64,000 nucleotides of DNA, taken from the NCBI GenBank assembly GCA_030430075.1, contig JAUIGN010000007.1, positions 22,458-86,457 of the forward strand, given 5' to 3'. Positions within the stretch are counted from its first letter, which is position 1. Every line of letters starts with the position of its first letter. Below, piece by piece: positions 7,696 to 14,894 of the stretch. The translations under genes were made by a program, and so were the position numbers. This DNA is from a bacterium. GTDB taxonomy: Bacteria; Planctomycetota; Planctomycetia; Pirellulales; Pirellulaceae. Below the pieces are notes generated by a model. It did not search any database. It saw nothing but the letters and a program-made list of their open reading frames with translations, and was not told the DNA's origin.

Positions 7696-8151
7696 TCCAA
7701 AACCCCAAAGGAGGAAACATCACCGGCTACGAAAGCGGACATTGCGGCGATTCTTGCACGATTCGACGCTGTCGATCAACGTTTCGATGGTGTCGACAAA
7801 CGGCTTGATGGTGTCCACAAACGTCTTGACGCAGTCGATCGCCGTTTCGCCACAATGGAAAAGCAGCTCGATGACCGCTTCGATGCTGTCGATCGGCGTT
7901 TTGATGCGGTTGATCAGCAATTTGGCAAGGTACTCGAATGCATCGGTGCCGAAGGCAAGGAATCTCGCCTTCACGCAGCCAACCTCGCCGAAGAGATGCG
8001 GCGACATCTTGATGCCAAAGACGAAAACCTTCGCAGCTATGTCAAAGGAATGTTCGACCAGAAGACGTTCGTCTACGGCGAAAAATTCCGCGACCACGAG
8101 CGGCGCATCCGTGCGCTTGAACGTGGTGAGACGCCTGCGACCGTGTCGTAG
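7693..8151 (+). CDS. Heptad-repeat coiled-coil protein, cassette 1
   Basis: 152 residues from ATG 7693, the last three bases of the 56-base leader. An upstream ATG in frame at 7459 would translate the leader and is rejected because the repeat boundary is at 7693-7695. The amino end (EETSPATKADIA) matches that of the gene at 8494 (EDTTPATKADIA). Residues about 20-75 are a regular seven-residue repeat of the type FDxVDxR, giving 21-base DNA periodicity. A helical tail ends HERRIRALE, again like its neighbour. Proteins of this sort form rods or trimers and appear in phage and Borrelia Bdr-type repeat families, but the function here is unknown. It lies in a duplicated cassette between conserved flanking hairpins, which suggests exchange or copy-number change of whole units. 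Confidence 0.75.
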   Translation: MSKTPKEETSPATKADIAAILARFDAVDQRFDGVDKRLDGVHKRLDAVDRRFATMEKQLDDRFDAVDRRFDAVDQQFGKVLECIGAEGKESRLHAANLAEEMRRHLDAKDENLRSYVKGMFDQKTFVYGEKFRDHERRIRALERGETPATVS

Positions 8152-8174
8152 GCTATCTGCAACAAGAAACGAAC

Positions 8175-8198
8175 GGGCACCTGCCGTACCAGGTGTCT
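8175..8198 (+). other. Hairpin with CCGTAC loop after cassette 1
   Basis: GGGCACCTG pairs with CAGGTGTCT around the loop CCGTAC, 23 bases after the stop at 8151. The same loop on a partly different stem follows the second coiled-coil gene (9031-9062). It may be an mRNA 3' structure or a terminator without a T run. Confidence 0.55.
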
Positions 8199-8283
8199 CG
8201 TTTGCGAGCGGGAGTAATGCGCCAGAAGCGGAGCTCGCTTTCTGCTCACGCACAACACACCGTTTCGACCTTCCACTCTCTTC

Positions 8284-8313
8284 GAGTGCGCCAAGCTTCT
8301 CTGGCCGGTACTC
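8284..8313 (+). repeat. GAGTG...ACTC element, copy 2 (upstream of cassette 2)
   Basis: GAGTGCGCC with an ACTC ending 24 bases on, then CTCG. It shares TTCGAGTG at its left edge with copy 1 and lies about 156 bases before the second leader, nearly the same distance as in cassette 1. Apart from this element and the leader, 8152-8493 shows no gene. Confidence 0.45.
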
Positions 8314-8440
8314 GCTCGTGCATTTCATTGACCGGCCCTCCATCATCAATTGTCTTTCGACTGGTCTGCTGTTGCTTCTAAGCAACCATGCCGGTCATTC
8401 GAACGCTTGTGGTAGGTACGGCTACCGCAGTTTGAAACCG

Positions 8441-8496
8441 GCGTGGGTTTTTGGTTGCACTTGCAACCCTTTATCCCTTACCCTTCTTCTCCCATG
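8441..8496 (+). promoter_or_regulatory. 56-base leader repeat, copy 2
   Basis: Exact copy of 7640-7695, ending at the ATG of the second coiled-coil gene. The flanking bases differ on both sides, so the duplicated unit, or the conserved control element, is exactly this long. Confidence 0.65.
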
Positions 8497-9006
8497 CAAA
8501 ATACCAGAAAGGAGGACACCACTCCCGCTACGAAGGCCGATATCGCGCTTGTGCTTCAGAATCTCGGGGCGCTCTCAAATGATGTCGGTGGCCTCAAGAA
8601 GGACGTCAGCGGTCTCAAGGACGATGTTGGCGGTCTCAAGGACGATGTTGGCAACCTCAAGACGGATGTCGGCACTCTCAAGAGAGACGTTGGTACCCTC
8701 AAGAAGGACGTCAGCACGCTCCAAGGGGATGTCGGCACGCTCCAAGGGGATGTCGGCACGCTCAAGAACGACGTTGGATCCCTGCAAAAGGCAGTCGCCG
8801 AGCATGAGAAAGTCATGCGGGCGCAGTTTACGTTGGTTTTTGACCACATTGATCGAGGTCATGAAGAGATGCGTCAGCATTTCGACGAGAAATTCGACAA
8901 GCTCGATGACGCGTGCTTCGACAAATCGATCGCGCATGACAACGCCATACGCAATCTCGATCGTCGCGTGCATGCCATTGAACGGCGCGTCGGTCTGCCC
9001 TCGTAG
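8494..9006 (+). CDS. Heptad-repeat coiled-coil protein, cassette 2
   Basis: 170 residues from ATG 8494 at the end of the leader copy. After an amino end shared with cassette 1, residues about 28-96 consist of ten near-perfect heptads of the form DVGxLKx or DVSTLQG. The DNA repeats every 21 bases, so copy number can change by slippage. Then come an unbroken amphipathic helix and a tail ending RRVHAIERRVG that resembles the other cassette. The heptad core sequence itself is quite different from cassette 1 (Val/Leu core here, Val/Phe core there), so the two share ends and leader while the rods differ. Cytoplasmic by sequence; function unknown. Confidence 0.75.
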   Translation: MQNTRKEDTTPATKADIALVLQNLGALSNDVGGLKKDVSGLKDDVGGLKDDVGNLKTDVGTLKRDVGTLKKDVSTLQGDVGTLQGDVGTLKNDVGSLQKAVAEHEKVMRAQFTLVFDHIDRGHEEMRQHFDEKFDKLDDACFDKSIAHDNAIRNLDRRVHAIERRVGLPS

Positions 9007-9030
9007 CAGCCAACCATTGATTGTGGACGC

Positions 9031-9062
9031 ACGCTCATATCTGCCGTACCAGATGTGGGCGT
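9031..9062 (+). other. Hairpin with CCGTAC loop after cassette 2
   Basis: A 13-pair stem (ACGCTCATATCTG with CAGATGTGGGCGT, two or three G-U pairs) around the same CCGTAC loop as the hairpin at 8175. Compared with that stem, the fourth pair changes C-G to U-A and the seventh G-U to A-U, so pairing is kept while bases change. It starts 25 bases after the stop at 9006. Confidence 0.6.
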
Positions 9063-9138
9063 GCCGCACTGCGTCGTCGGGAAGTGTAGCGGTGCTCGCA
9101 ACCATCCCGCCGACACGTGCTGAAATCGCATCTTTTGC

Positions 9139-9168
9139 GAGTGAGCCGACTCTCTCCGGCCTTCACTC
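9139..9168 (+). repeat. GAGTGA...TCACTC element, copy 3
   Basis: GAGTGAGCC and TCACTC 24 bases apart, as in copy 1. It stands 100 bases before the zinc-ribbon gene. No copy of the 56-base leader is present here, so the third unit shares only this element. Confidence 0.5.
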
Positions 9169-9238
9169 ACTCCTTTGTTTTTTACGCGATCTGCATCGGG
9201 AGATGCCAACGAACACTCAACGTGAAAGGGAGAGAAGG

Positions 9239-9439
9239 ATGAAGGCCCTGATTACTGCATTCCATGAGTCGACGAAGTGCATGTGGTGCGAGAAAACGAG
9301 TGAAAGCGTGACCGTGCAATTCGACGGCGGATTCTTGAGTGCTGGCGAACTGTGCTGGAAGTGCCTGCAACAAGCAACGCGCGTACATCACAAGCAACAG
9401 ACCGGCGATCAAGCCACGAAATCGAACAAGAGTGAATAA
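9239..9439 (+). CDS. Small zinc-ribbon protein
   Basis: 66 residues from ATG 9239, preceded by GGGAG at about nine bases. An ATG at 9203 would add twelve mostly Arg/Glu codons. Two CxxC knuckles (CMWC and CWKC, 18 residues apart) frame a short beta segment (ESVTVQFDGGFLSAGEL), the layout of a zinc ribbon. The carboxyl tail is basic and polar. Such mini-proteins in mobile elements often bind nucleic acid or modify transcription or translation. A GGCGG/CCGCC hairpin follows the stop directly. It is too short to place in a named family. Confidence 0.65.
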   Translation: MKALITAFHESTKCMWCEKTSESVTVQFDGGFLSAGELCWKCLQQATRVHHKQQTGDQATKSNKSE

Positions 9440-9529
9440 GGCGGATCAAGCCGCCGCAAGAAGCCACGTCGTCAAGTTCGTCTGGTCGTGGTTACGGACA
9501 CTGTCAGACCGCTCGACGTGCGTGTAGTC

Positions 9530-9550
9530 CGTTCCGCGCTTCGCGGAACG
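9530..9550 (+). terminator. Perfect 9-base hairpin between the zinc-ribbon and HTPGPW genes
   Basis: CGTTCCGCG-CTT-CGCGGAACG followed by AGTAGTTTGTCTTCC. It may end transcription of the upstream cassette; the T content downstream is modest. Confidence 0.45.
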
Positions 9551-9576
9551 AGTAGTTTGTCTTCCCAGTTTTACTC

Positions 9577-10011
9577 ATGGACGATGCCAAGGCACCGTCA
9601 CACACCCCAGGTCCATGGACAATCGAGGACGAAGGCGTTGATTTCGATGTTCGACTCGAACTCAAAGGTGACTTTGGATCAAAGCCAATCGCAGAATTGT
9701 ACACGCGCTACCATTCTCCGTTCCACGAATATGACAGCGAAGAAGAGGAATTCGCGGACTATGCAGAATACGAAGCAAATCACTTCCTCATCGCTGCTGC
9801 GCCTGAACTGTTGGGGAAATGCAGGGAGTATTCTCTCGCCTGTAGCGAACGCATCAAAGCGATACAGGACGAGGTGAGGCCCTGCTGCGAGTGTGACGAC
9901 AAGGAGGACCATGACAAGTGCTCTGACGCCGGTCAGCAGATTGACCACTGGCAGGCAGCAAAGCACATGGTTGATGCCGTGATTCGGAAGGCTGAAGGCC
10001 TATATGAGTGA
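9577..10011 (+). CDS. Phage/element protein of the HTPGPW...LIAAAPELL type
   Basis: 144 residues from ATG 9577. The amino end HTPGPWTIEDEG and the later EANHFLIAAAPELLGKCREY are the two hallmark blocks of a widespread small phage and prophage family (usually HTPGPW near the start and NARLIAAAPELLEAL before the final helix). Between them is an acidic stretch (YDSEEEEFADYAEYE). An extra Cys-rich loop (CCECDDKEDHDKC) before the last helix could bind a metal. The family is common in early regions of phages and has no firmly established function. Its presence supports the phage-like or integrative nature of the region. A GGGACAG/CTGTCCC hairpin follows the stop. Confidence 0.75.
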   Translation: MDDAKAPSHTPGPWTIEDEGVDFDVRLELKGDFGSKPIAELYTRYHSPFHEYDSEEEEFADYAEYEANHFLIAAAPELLGKCREYSLACSERIKAIQDEVRPCCECDDKEDHDKCSDAGQQIDHWQAAKHMVDAVIRKAEGLYE

Positions 10012-10017
10012 TGCAAC

Positions 10018-10037
10018 GGGACAGCCGTAACTGTCCC
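10018..10037 (+). terminator. Hairpin after the HTPGPW gene
   Basis: GGGACAG and CTGTCCC around CCGTAA, then TTCATCCC, seven bases after the stop at 10011. A plausible weak terminator. Confidence 0.45.
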
Positions 10038-10275
10038 TTCATCCCTTGGAGGGCGCGCTGGGAGGAACTGCAAGAGCGTCGTCGATTGACGAACATCGCG
10101 CAGTGACACTTGCAGGAAATCAACTCTCAACGTGCTGGACGCCCTCTCTCCGCGTCCCAGCACTCTCGCTTTGCATTTGCGCAGAGGCCGCAAGCGTGGC
10201 AATGTGCGGTTGCCTGAGCTTCGGTTCAGGTTTGCTCGTGAATTCCCGTTTCTTTCAAAGCCTAGGAGAAGTGTC

Positions 10276-10512
10276 ATGAAACCCGAAAAGGTGTTTCGCG
10301 TCGGTTCGGTGTCCGCTTCGGTGTTCGTCAACAAGGTCGATACCGAAAACGGCAAGCGTGAGATCCGCAACGTCAACCTGCAGCGCCGTTACAAGGACGG
10401 CGACGAGTGGAAGTCGAGTTCGTCGTTCGGGCTCGGCGACATCCCGCAGGCAGCCGAAGTCTTGCGTCTCGCATTTGCCTACGTTGCCGAGCAGGAAGCG
10501 GAAGTGGGCTAG
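10276..10512 (+). CDS. Small unknown protein, paralogue of the gene at 7056
   Basis: 78 residues from ATG 10276, with AGGAG at 10264-10268 giving a good start. FRVGSVSASVFVNKV, a basic strand (NVNLQRRYKDGDEW), KSSSSFGLGDIPQA and a closing helix match the 7056 product block by block. The paralogue has an additional charged tail and this one does not. I cannot assign a fold with certainty; a small beta-sheet plus helix is likely. A 15-pair terminator hairpin follows, so it is probably transcribed on its own. It stands directly upstream of the excisionase-like gene. Confidence 0.7.
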   Translation: MKPEKVFRVGSVSASVFVNKVDTENGKREIRNVNLQRRYKDGDEWKSSSSFGLGDIPQAAEVLRLAFAYVAEQEAEVG

Positions 10513-10531
10513 AAGAACTGGGTTCACGACC

Positions 10532-10570
10532 AGGCGGGCGGCATCAAAGTGATGCCGTCTGCCTCATTTT
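10532..10570 (+). terminator. Terminator after the 10276 gene
   Basis: A 15-pair stem (10532-10546 with 10550-10564, two G-U pairs) closes on the loop AAG and is followed by CATTTT. It begins 19 bases after the stop. Confidence 0.65.
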
Positions 10571-10622
10571 GATCGTCGAGATTGGCTTCCCAATGCATTC
10601 AGGCAAACACCAAGAGCCAGCA

Positions 10623-10895
10623 ATGTTGACAGTCAAAGAAGTCAGCAAAGAACTTGGAGTGAGCTTGGCTCTTGTTTACCGCGAGATCCAGGCCGGTCGA
10701 CTCCATGTTCATCGGTTCGGAAAACGCACGTATCGGATTAGCAGAAGCGATTTGGAAGCATACGTCGATGGATCGAAGCAGCCGTTCGTTGAAGGGCCGA
10801 AAAATGCGATTTCGGAAGAGACCGTCACCAAGTCATCGTCCAAGTCGGAGTTTAAACACATCGATGTCAGCCGACTGCTTTCTGAGCGAAATTGA
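10623..10895 (+). CDS. Excisionase-like MerR/HTH_17 DNA-binding protein
   Basis: 90 residues from ATG 10623 (an ATG at 10593 would add ten). Residues 1-50 are a winged helix of the excisionase type: LTVKEVSKELGVSLALVYREIQAGRLHVHRFGKRTYRISRSDLEAYV broken into its usual turns, with the VYREI recognition helix and a GRLHVHRFG wing. Such proteins bind beside attachment sites and turn an integrase toward excision. The Ser/Lys-rich tail has no domain. Its 3' end overlaps the convergent integrase gene by 29 bases, so strong expression of one would run antisense into the other. Function is inferred from fold and neighbour. Confidence 0.75.
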   Translation: MLTVKEVSKELGVSLALVYREIQAGRLHVHRFGKRTYRISRSDLEAYVDGSKQPFVEGPKNAISEETVTKSSSKSEFKHIDVSRLLSERN

Positions 10896-11895
10896 CCAAA
10901 TGCTCCTGTGCCAAGTGGGTATAACGTTCCGTGGTTGCCGTCGATGTATGGCCGAGCAACAAGCTCGTCATCTTCAGATCCCCGGTACGGAGGATGGCAT
11001 TGGTGGCGGCCCGATGTCGGATTGTGTAGGGAACCACATCTGTGAGTCCGCATCGTGTCTTGATGTGAGCCATGCGCTGTTCGATGGCCGAAATTGTCCA
11101 TGGCTCACCGCGAAAGTTCACGAAGCAATGCTCGGACGTCGTGTGCTTTCGCATCCAGACGAGCAACCGCTTCATCTTTGGAATCAATGGGATCACCTTG
11201 GGCTTGCCAGTCCGCTTGGTCTTGTGCTTGGTCAGAATGGCAACGTCGCGGTCCAGGTGGAGATGCTCCCATTTGAGACCGGCGATCTCGCCGGGGCGGC
11301 AGAGCGTCCAATCCAAGGCCAGCAGAAATCGGCGGAAGGAAGCCCCGCTTCGGTGCCCGTTGCGTGGGTTCGTGGCCCGCAAAACCGCCCGAAACTCGTC
11401 GTCGGTCAGGTAGTGATCCCGAGTTTTCGACTGCGGTTTGCGGATGTGCCCAAGTGCATGCGGCGGAATCAATTGGGTCTGCACGCCCCAATTGAAACAA
11501 CGCTGCACGGTTCGCAGAACGATCGCCCTCGACGTGTCGTTGAGGGACTTTTTGAGCGCGATGGAAAACTTTTGAATGTCGAGCGGTTGGATCGTGTGAG
11601 CCAAACGCTTGCCAACCTGATCAACGAGTTTCTGACAGCCGTATCGGTACGATTCGTAAGTCGCCAATTCCAGGTTTTCTTTGGCGTCAACAAGGAACTC
11701 TTCGCAAAGTCGAGCGACGGTGATCTGTCCGCCAACAGCCTCGAGCAACACATGCTCTGCAAGCAGGTTCTTGAGGGCAGCTTCGGCTTCCTTCTTCTTG
11801 CTCTTTCCTTTGGCGAGCGTGCGACGTTTGCCGCCGAGTTCCGTACACCACGTACCTTTTTGAGCATTCCACCAGACTTTTGGGTTTCGCGACAT
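10867..11895 (-). CDS. int: Tyrosine recombinase (integrase) of the tRNA-Lys element
   Basis: 342 residues from ATG 11895; the open frame runs back to 11997 but those codons cross the tRNA-side hairpin. The amino end has a small arm domain (VWWNAQKGTWCTELGGKRRTL) of the AP2-like arm-binding kind, then a SAM-like core-binding helix bundle (TVARLCEEFLVDAKENL). The catalytic domain shows the conserved set: Arg in TLCRPGEIAGLKW, Lys in the following beta hairpin, His-x-x-Arg-like TIRHRAAT, His in LLLGHTSTATTERYTHL, and the Tyr nucleophile in the same block. It lies 117 bases from the 3' end of a tRNA-Lys gene, the usual target of this enzyme class. It should integrate and, with the excisionase-like protein, excise the region to its left. 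Confidence 0.9.
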   Translation of the reverse strand: MSRNPKVWWNAQKGTWCTELGGKRRTLAKGKSKKKEAEAALKNLLAEHVLLEAVGGQITVARLCEEFLVDAKENLELATYESYRYGCQKLVDQVGKRLAHTIQPLDIQKFSIALKKSLNDTSRAIVLRTVQRCFNWGVQTQLIPPHALGHIRKPQSKTRDHYLTDDEFRAVLRATNPRNGHRSGASFRRFLLALDWTLCRPGEIAGLKWEHLHLDRDVAILTKHKTKRTGKPKVIPLIPKMKRLLVWMRKHTTSEHCFVNFRGEPWTISAIEQRMAHIKTRCGLTDVVPYTIRHRAATNAILRTGDLKMTSLLLGHTSTATTERYTHLAQEHLVNFAQKAVG

Positions 11896-11970
11896 GACAA
11901 AGACCTCCGAGTGCGATTCCTGACTTAAATCCTGACCAGGGATCTCGCACGAGGTCTTTGGTTCTCTGAA

Positions 11971-12005
11971 GCCTTGCCGCAAGTGCAATTGCGGCAAGGC
12001 TTTTT
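11971..12005. terminator. Strong hairpin between integrase and tRNA-Lys
   Basis: GCCTTGCCGCAA (11971-11982) pairs perfectly with TTGCGGCAAGGC (11989-12000) around GTGCAA, followed on the plus strand by TTTTTC. It insulates the tRNA from element transcripts and may also trim or stop the tRNA transcript coming from the other side. Confidence 0.65.
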
Positions 12006-12011
12006 CAATAG

Positions 12012-12035
12012 TGCCCCCACTAGGAATCGAACCTA
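12012..12035. other. Presumed attachment site at the tRNA-Lys 3' end
   Basis: Tyrosine recombinases of this type recombine in the T-arm/acceptor 3' half of tRNA genes. The integrase starts 117 bases from this end. I found no second copy of the T-arm sequence in 1-12000, so the other end of the element should lie beyond the left edge. Confidence 0.5.
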
Positions 12036-12084
12036 GAACCTATTGATTAAGAGTCAATTGCTCTGCCAATTGAGCTATAGGGGC
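12012..12084 (-). tRNA. tRNA-Lys (anticodon CTT)
   Basis: 73 bases fold as a full cloverleaf on the minus strand. Acceptor is GCCCCTA/TGGGGGC with discriminator A, the D stem is GCTC/GAGC, and the anticodon stem is ATTGA/TCAAT with loop CTCTTAA, giving anticodon CTT. The T arm is CTAGG-TTCGATT-CCTAG. CCA is not encoded. The gene is complete, so integration of the element regenerated its 3' end. Confidence 0.95.
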
Positions 12085-12377
12085 CTGTGACCTATTTTAG
12101 CACTGCACGGCTTCGCATCAAGCGGCCGTCCGGCGACGACGGTAGGCCGAGGATTGGTGTACTTCCGTCGCCAGCGAGCGATGCCGGGCCGTGGCAGGAA
12201 TCCAGGCAGCCGTGGCGAACCTGGCGATCCGGCCGAATGACGCGCGACGGCGGTTTCCAGTCAGCCCATCGTTGTTGGTACGCTGCATCGTTCGGTACCC
12301 CTGGGCTGATTGGTGCACTCGACTGGTGGCCTCCGCCCGCCCTCTCGAACCGCTTCCCCTCAAGCGAGGTCCCAGCC

Positions 12378-14633
12378 GTGTTTCCATTCTTTTTCGAGCA
12401 TGCGACCAAGCACCGACGCCGACGTGCGGTGGCCGCCACCGCCGCGGTCGGCCTGGTCACGCTCAGCCTGGTCGTGGCCGGCCCGGTTGTCGCGGTTCGT
12501 GTCAGCGACGCCGCCGAGTCGCCGCGCACGAAAGTCAATCTGGCGGGCTACAACCAGGCATGTGGAATTGAAATGGTTCAGCAGGGGACCGTCGTCAATG
12601 TCACCTGGCCGGCCGGGAATCGGCGACAAGGGCGGCTTGTCTTCGATCTGGATCTGGACGGCTCGCGACCGCTGATTCGGGATGCCGCCTTTTCTTCGCA
12701 GGGTGCGCCGTTCCAGACGATCGCGGCGGGCCTGGACCCGGTGTTGCTGATTCGCGTCGGCAAACGGGATCTTGCCAAGCGGGGCGGCTGGACCGTTTTC
12801 TTCGATCGCATGCAACGCAAGCCGAGCGAGCTGTTTGCCGCCAAGATCGGTCGTGCGTCGGCCGTTGCCACCAGCACCGCACGTCGGGCAACACTGACCA
12901 TCGGCGAGGTCACCGCCGGGCCGTTTCGCGGAAAACTCCGCTGGACGTTCTACGCCGGTCAGCCGTTTGTGCTGCAGGAAGCCGTCTTGCGAACCGACCG
13001 TCCGGACGTCGCCTATCTCTACGACACGGGCCTCGTCTGCCGTGCAGCGGTCCCCCAGCGCATGGTCTGGCGGGATGCCAGCGACCGGCCCGCAGAAGCT
13101 GCGGCGAATGGGATCGACGAGCCGCGAAACCTGCCAGTCCACGGCCGTGCCATCGCTGCCGACTTCGATCACGGATCGATCCTCCTCATGCCGCCTCCCC
13201 ATCGCTATTTCTATCCGCTCGACTTCTCCGATAACCTCCGCAACATCTGGGTCGGCCCGGACTACCTCGGCCACCCCATGCCGTTCGGCTTCGGGATTCG
13301 CCACGATGCACGCGGCGACAATCGCCATGTTCCTTGGTTCAATGCGCCACCCGACACGCGGCAGGAGCTGGGCGTCTTTGTGCGGTTCTCCGACCAGGCA
13401 GCAGACCGTAATCTGCAGGAGAGCGCCCGGCTGACGCGCAACGACCGGTTCGCCCCGCTGCCCGGCTACAAGGTCTTCTCCAGTCACTACCACGTCGAAC
13501 ATACCCGTGAATTGCTCGACGCGCAGGAGCAGCCGGCAGACGACGACGATCAGGTTGGCCACTTGCCTGCCGGCGGCACCTATCGTATTCCTCGCCCGTT
13601 GATCGATCCTGGATTCCGCCGCGCATTTCGACAGCATGGGATCGACGTGGTCCAGCTGGCCGAATTCCACTTTGGGCGCACGCCCCGGATGACGCTGGCG
13701 GAACGAGTTCGTCACTTGGAGCACTTGCACGCCGAGTGCCGTCGATTGAGCGACGTCGATTTTCTGCTCCTCCCGGGCGAAGAACCGAACGTCCATTTGG
13801 GCGGGCACTGGATCAGCTTCTTCCCCCGGCCCGTCTACTGGGTGTTGAATCGCAAAGTAGATCAGCCGTTCGTTGTCGATGATCCGCACCTCGGCCGTGT
13901 CTACCGTGTCGGTGACGAAGCGGATGTGTTGCGGTTGTTGCGGGCCGAGAACGGCCTGGCGTGGACGGCGCATCCGCGGATCAAGGGTTCGAGCGGCTTT
14001 CCCGATCGCTACCGCGATCGCCTGTTCTTTCAGTCCGATCGGTTCCTGGGTGCCGCCTGGAAGGCGATGCCGGCCGATTTATCGCAACCCCGGTTGGGAA
14101 GCCGCGTGCTGGACCTGATGAATGACATGGCGAATTGGGGATCGCCCAAGTACGTCGTTGGAGAGGTCGACGTCTTCAAGATCGAGCCGCAGCATGAACT
14201 GTACGGCCACCTGAACGTAAATTACCTCCGCCTGCCCGCCACCCCGCGCTTCGACAACGGCTGGCAGCCCGTACTGGATTGTCTGCGAGCCGGTCAATTC
14301 TTTGTGACCACCGGCGAGGTCCTGATACCAACCTTTATGGTCGAAGGAGCGTCGCCGGGCGAACGCGCGGTGCTTGCCGGAGGAGGCCAGGTCACCGTGC
14401 AGATCGAGTTGGACTGGACGTTTCCCTTGGACTACGCGGAAATCATCATGGGCGACGGTCTTCAGACGCGGCGGCAGCGCATTGATCTGAGCGAGACAGG
14501 CGCCTTTGGGCGCGATACGTTCAACGTTTCCGTGCCGGCGGCCGGTCAACGCTGGTTGCGGCTGGAAGTCTGGGACGTGGCAACCAATGGTGCCTTCACG
14601 CAGCCCGTCTGGTTGACCCGTCCATCCGGTTGA
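12378..14633 (+). CDS. Secreted or membrane-anchored PHP/CehA-McbA-like protein
   Basis: 751 residues from GTG 12378; longer frames start inside unlikely upstream sequence. Residues about 10-45 hold a basic stretch (KHRRRR) and a hydrophobic span, a signal or anchor. The middle carries a large beta-rich part, then from about residue 360 a PHP-like metal-dependent hydrolase pattern: VFSSHYHVEHT, the DVVQLAEFHFG block, LLPGEEPNVHLGGHW, and AWTAHPRI with its histidine. These correspond to the spaced His/Glu metal ligands of CehA/McbA-type hydrolases, although the first is HYHVE rather than the usual HxHT/S. A beta-sandwich closes the protein. The substrate is unknown. It is the first chromosomal gene after the tRNA. 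Confidence 0.6.
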   Translation: MFPFFFEHATKHRRRRAVAATAAVGLVTLSLVVAGPVVAVRVSDAAESPRTKVNLAGYNQACGIEMVQQGTVVNVTWPAGNRRQGRLVFDLDLDGSRPLIRDAAFSSQGAPFQTIAAGLDPVLLIRVGKRDLAKRGGWTVFFDRMQRKPSELFAAKIGRASAVATSTARRATLTIGEVTAGPFRGKLRWTFYAGQPFVLQEAVLRTDRPDVAYLYDTGLVCRAAVPQRMVWRDASDRPAEAAANGIDEPRNLPVHGRAIAADFDHGSILLMPPPHRYFYPLDFSDNLRNIWVGPDYLGHPMPFGFGIRHDARGDNRHVPWFNAPPDTRQELGVFVRFSDQAADRNLQESARLTRNDRFAPLPGYKVFSSHYHVEHTRELLDAQEQPADDDDQVGHLPAGGTYRIPRPLIDPGFRRAFRQHGIDVVQLAEFHFGRTPRMTLAERVRHLEHLHAECRRLSDVDFLLLPGEEPNVHLGGHWISFFPRPVYWVLNRKVDQPFVVDDPHLGRVYRVGDEADVLRLLRAENGLAWTAHPRIKGSSGFPDRYRDRLFFQSDRFLGAAWKAMPADLSQPRLGSRVLDLMNDMANWGSPKYVVGEVDVFKIEPQHELYGHLNVNYLRLPATPRFDNGWQPVLDCLRAGQFFVTTGEVLIPTFMVEGASPGERAVLAGGGQVTVQIELDWTFPLDYAEIIMGDGLQTRRQRIDLSETGAFGRDTFNVSVPAAGQRWLRLEVWDVATNGAFTQPVWLTRPSG

Positions 14634-14751
14634 CCGGCCCGCGGCCGGCGACACCCATGCCTGGTGCAACGCGCCGGAAACGACTTGCTTTTCATTCGCG
14701 GCGATCGGCGCGCGGCAAGCTCGACGGCGTTCTGTGGGTGGTGGACAGGAG

Positions 14752-14876
14752 GGGGACTGGAGACCTGCGGTCAGCGGTTTCGGCGGGGTCGGAGACCCGC
14801 GCCGAGCAGGGCGAGCAGGTGTTTGGAGACCCGCGCCGAGCAGCGAGCAGGGGGGCGGAGACCTGCGCCGAGCGGG
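14752..14876 (+). repeat. Intergenic repeat family I, copy A
   Basis: A header of about 50 bases (starting GGAGACCTGCGGTCAGCGG, then TTTCGGCGGGGTCGGAGACC) is followed by units ending CCGCGCCGAGCA. Here there are only two or three divergent units. It lies between two convergent genes. Copies at 36875, 40547 and 50434 share the header nearly base for base. Confidence 0.8.
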
Positions 14877-14894
14877 TGGGCTGGCGGAATCTTA

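Noticed and set aside
7480..9168. CRISPR array
   Set aside because: The repeats here are few, are spaced by hundreds of bases, and border genes; there is no array of short regular spacers and no cas gene.
7562..9439. 625-codon plus-strand frame
   Set aside because: It crosses both coiled-coil genes in another frame and is Ser/Arg/Thr-rich; only its last 66-78 codons (zinc ribbon) look real.
12360..13973. 537-codon minus-strand frame
   Set aside because: It is the antisense of the PHP/CehA-like gene in a GC-rich region; no domain is recognisable.
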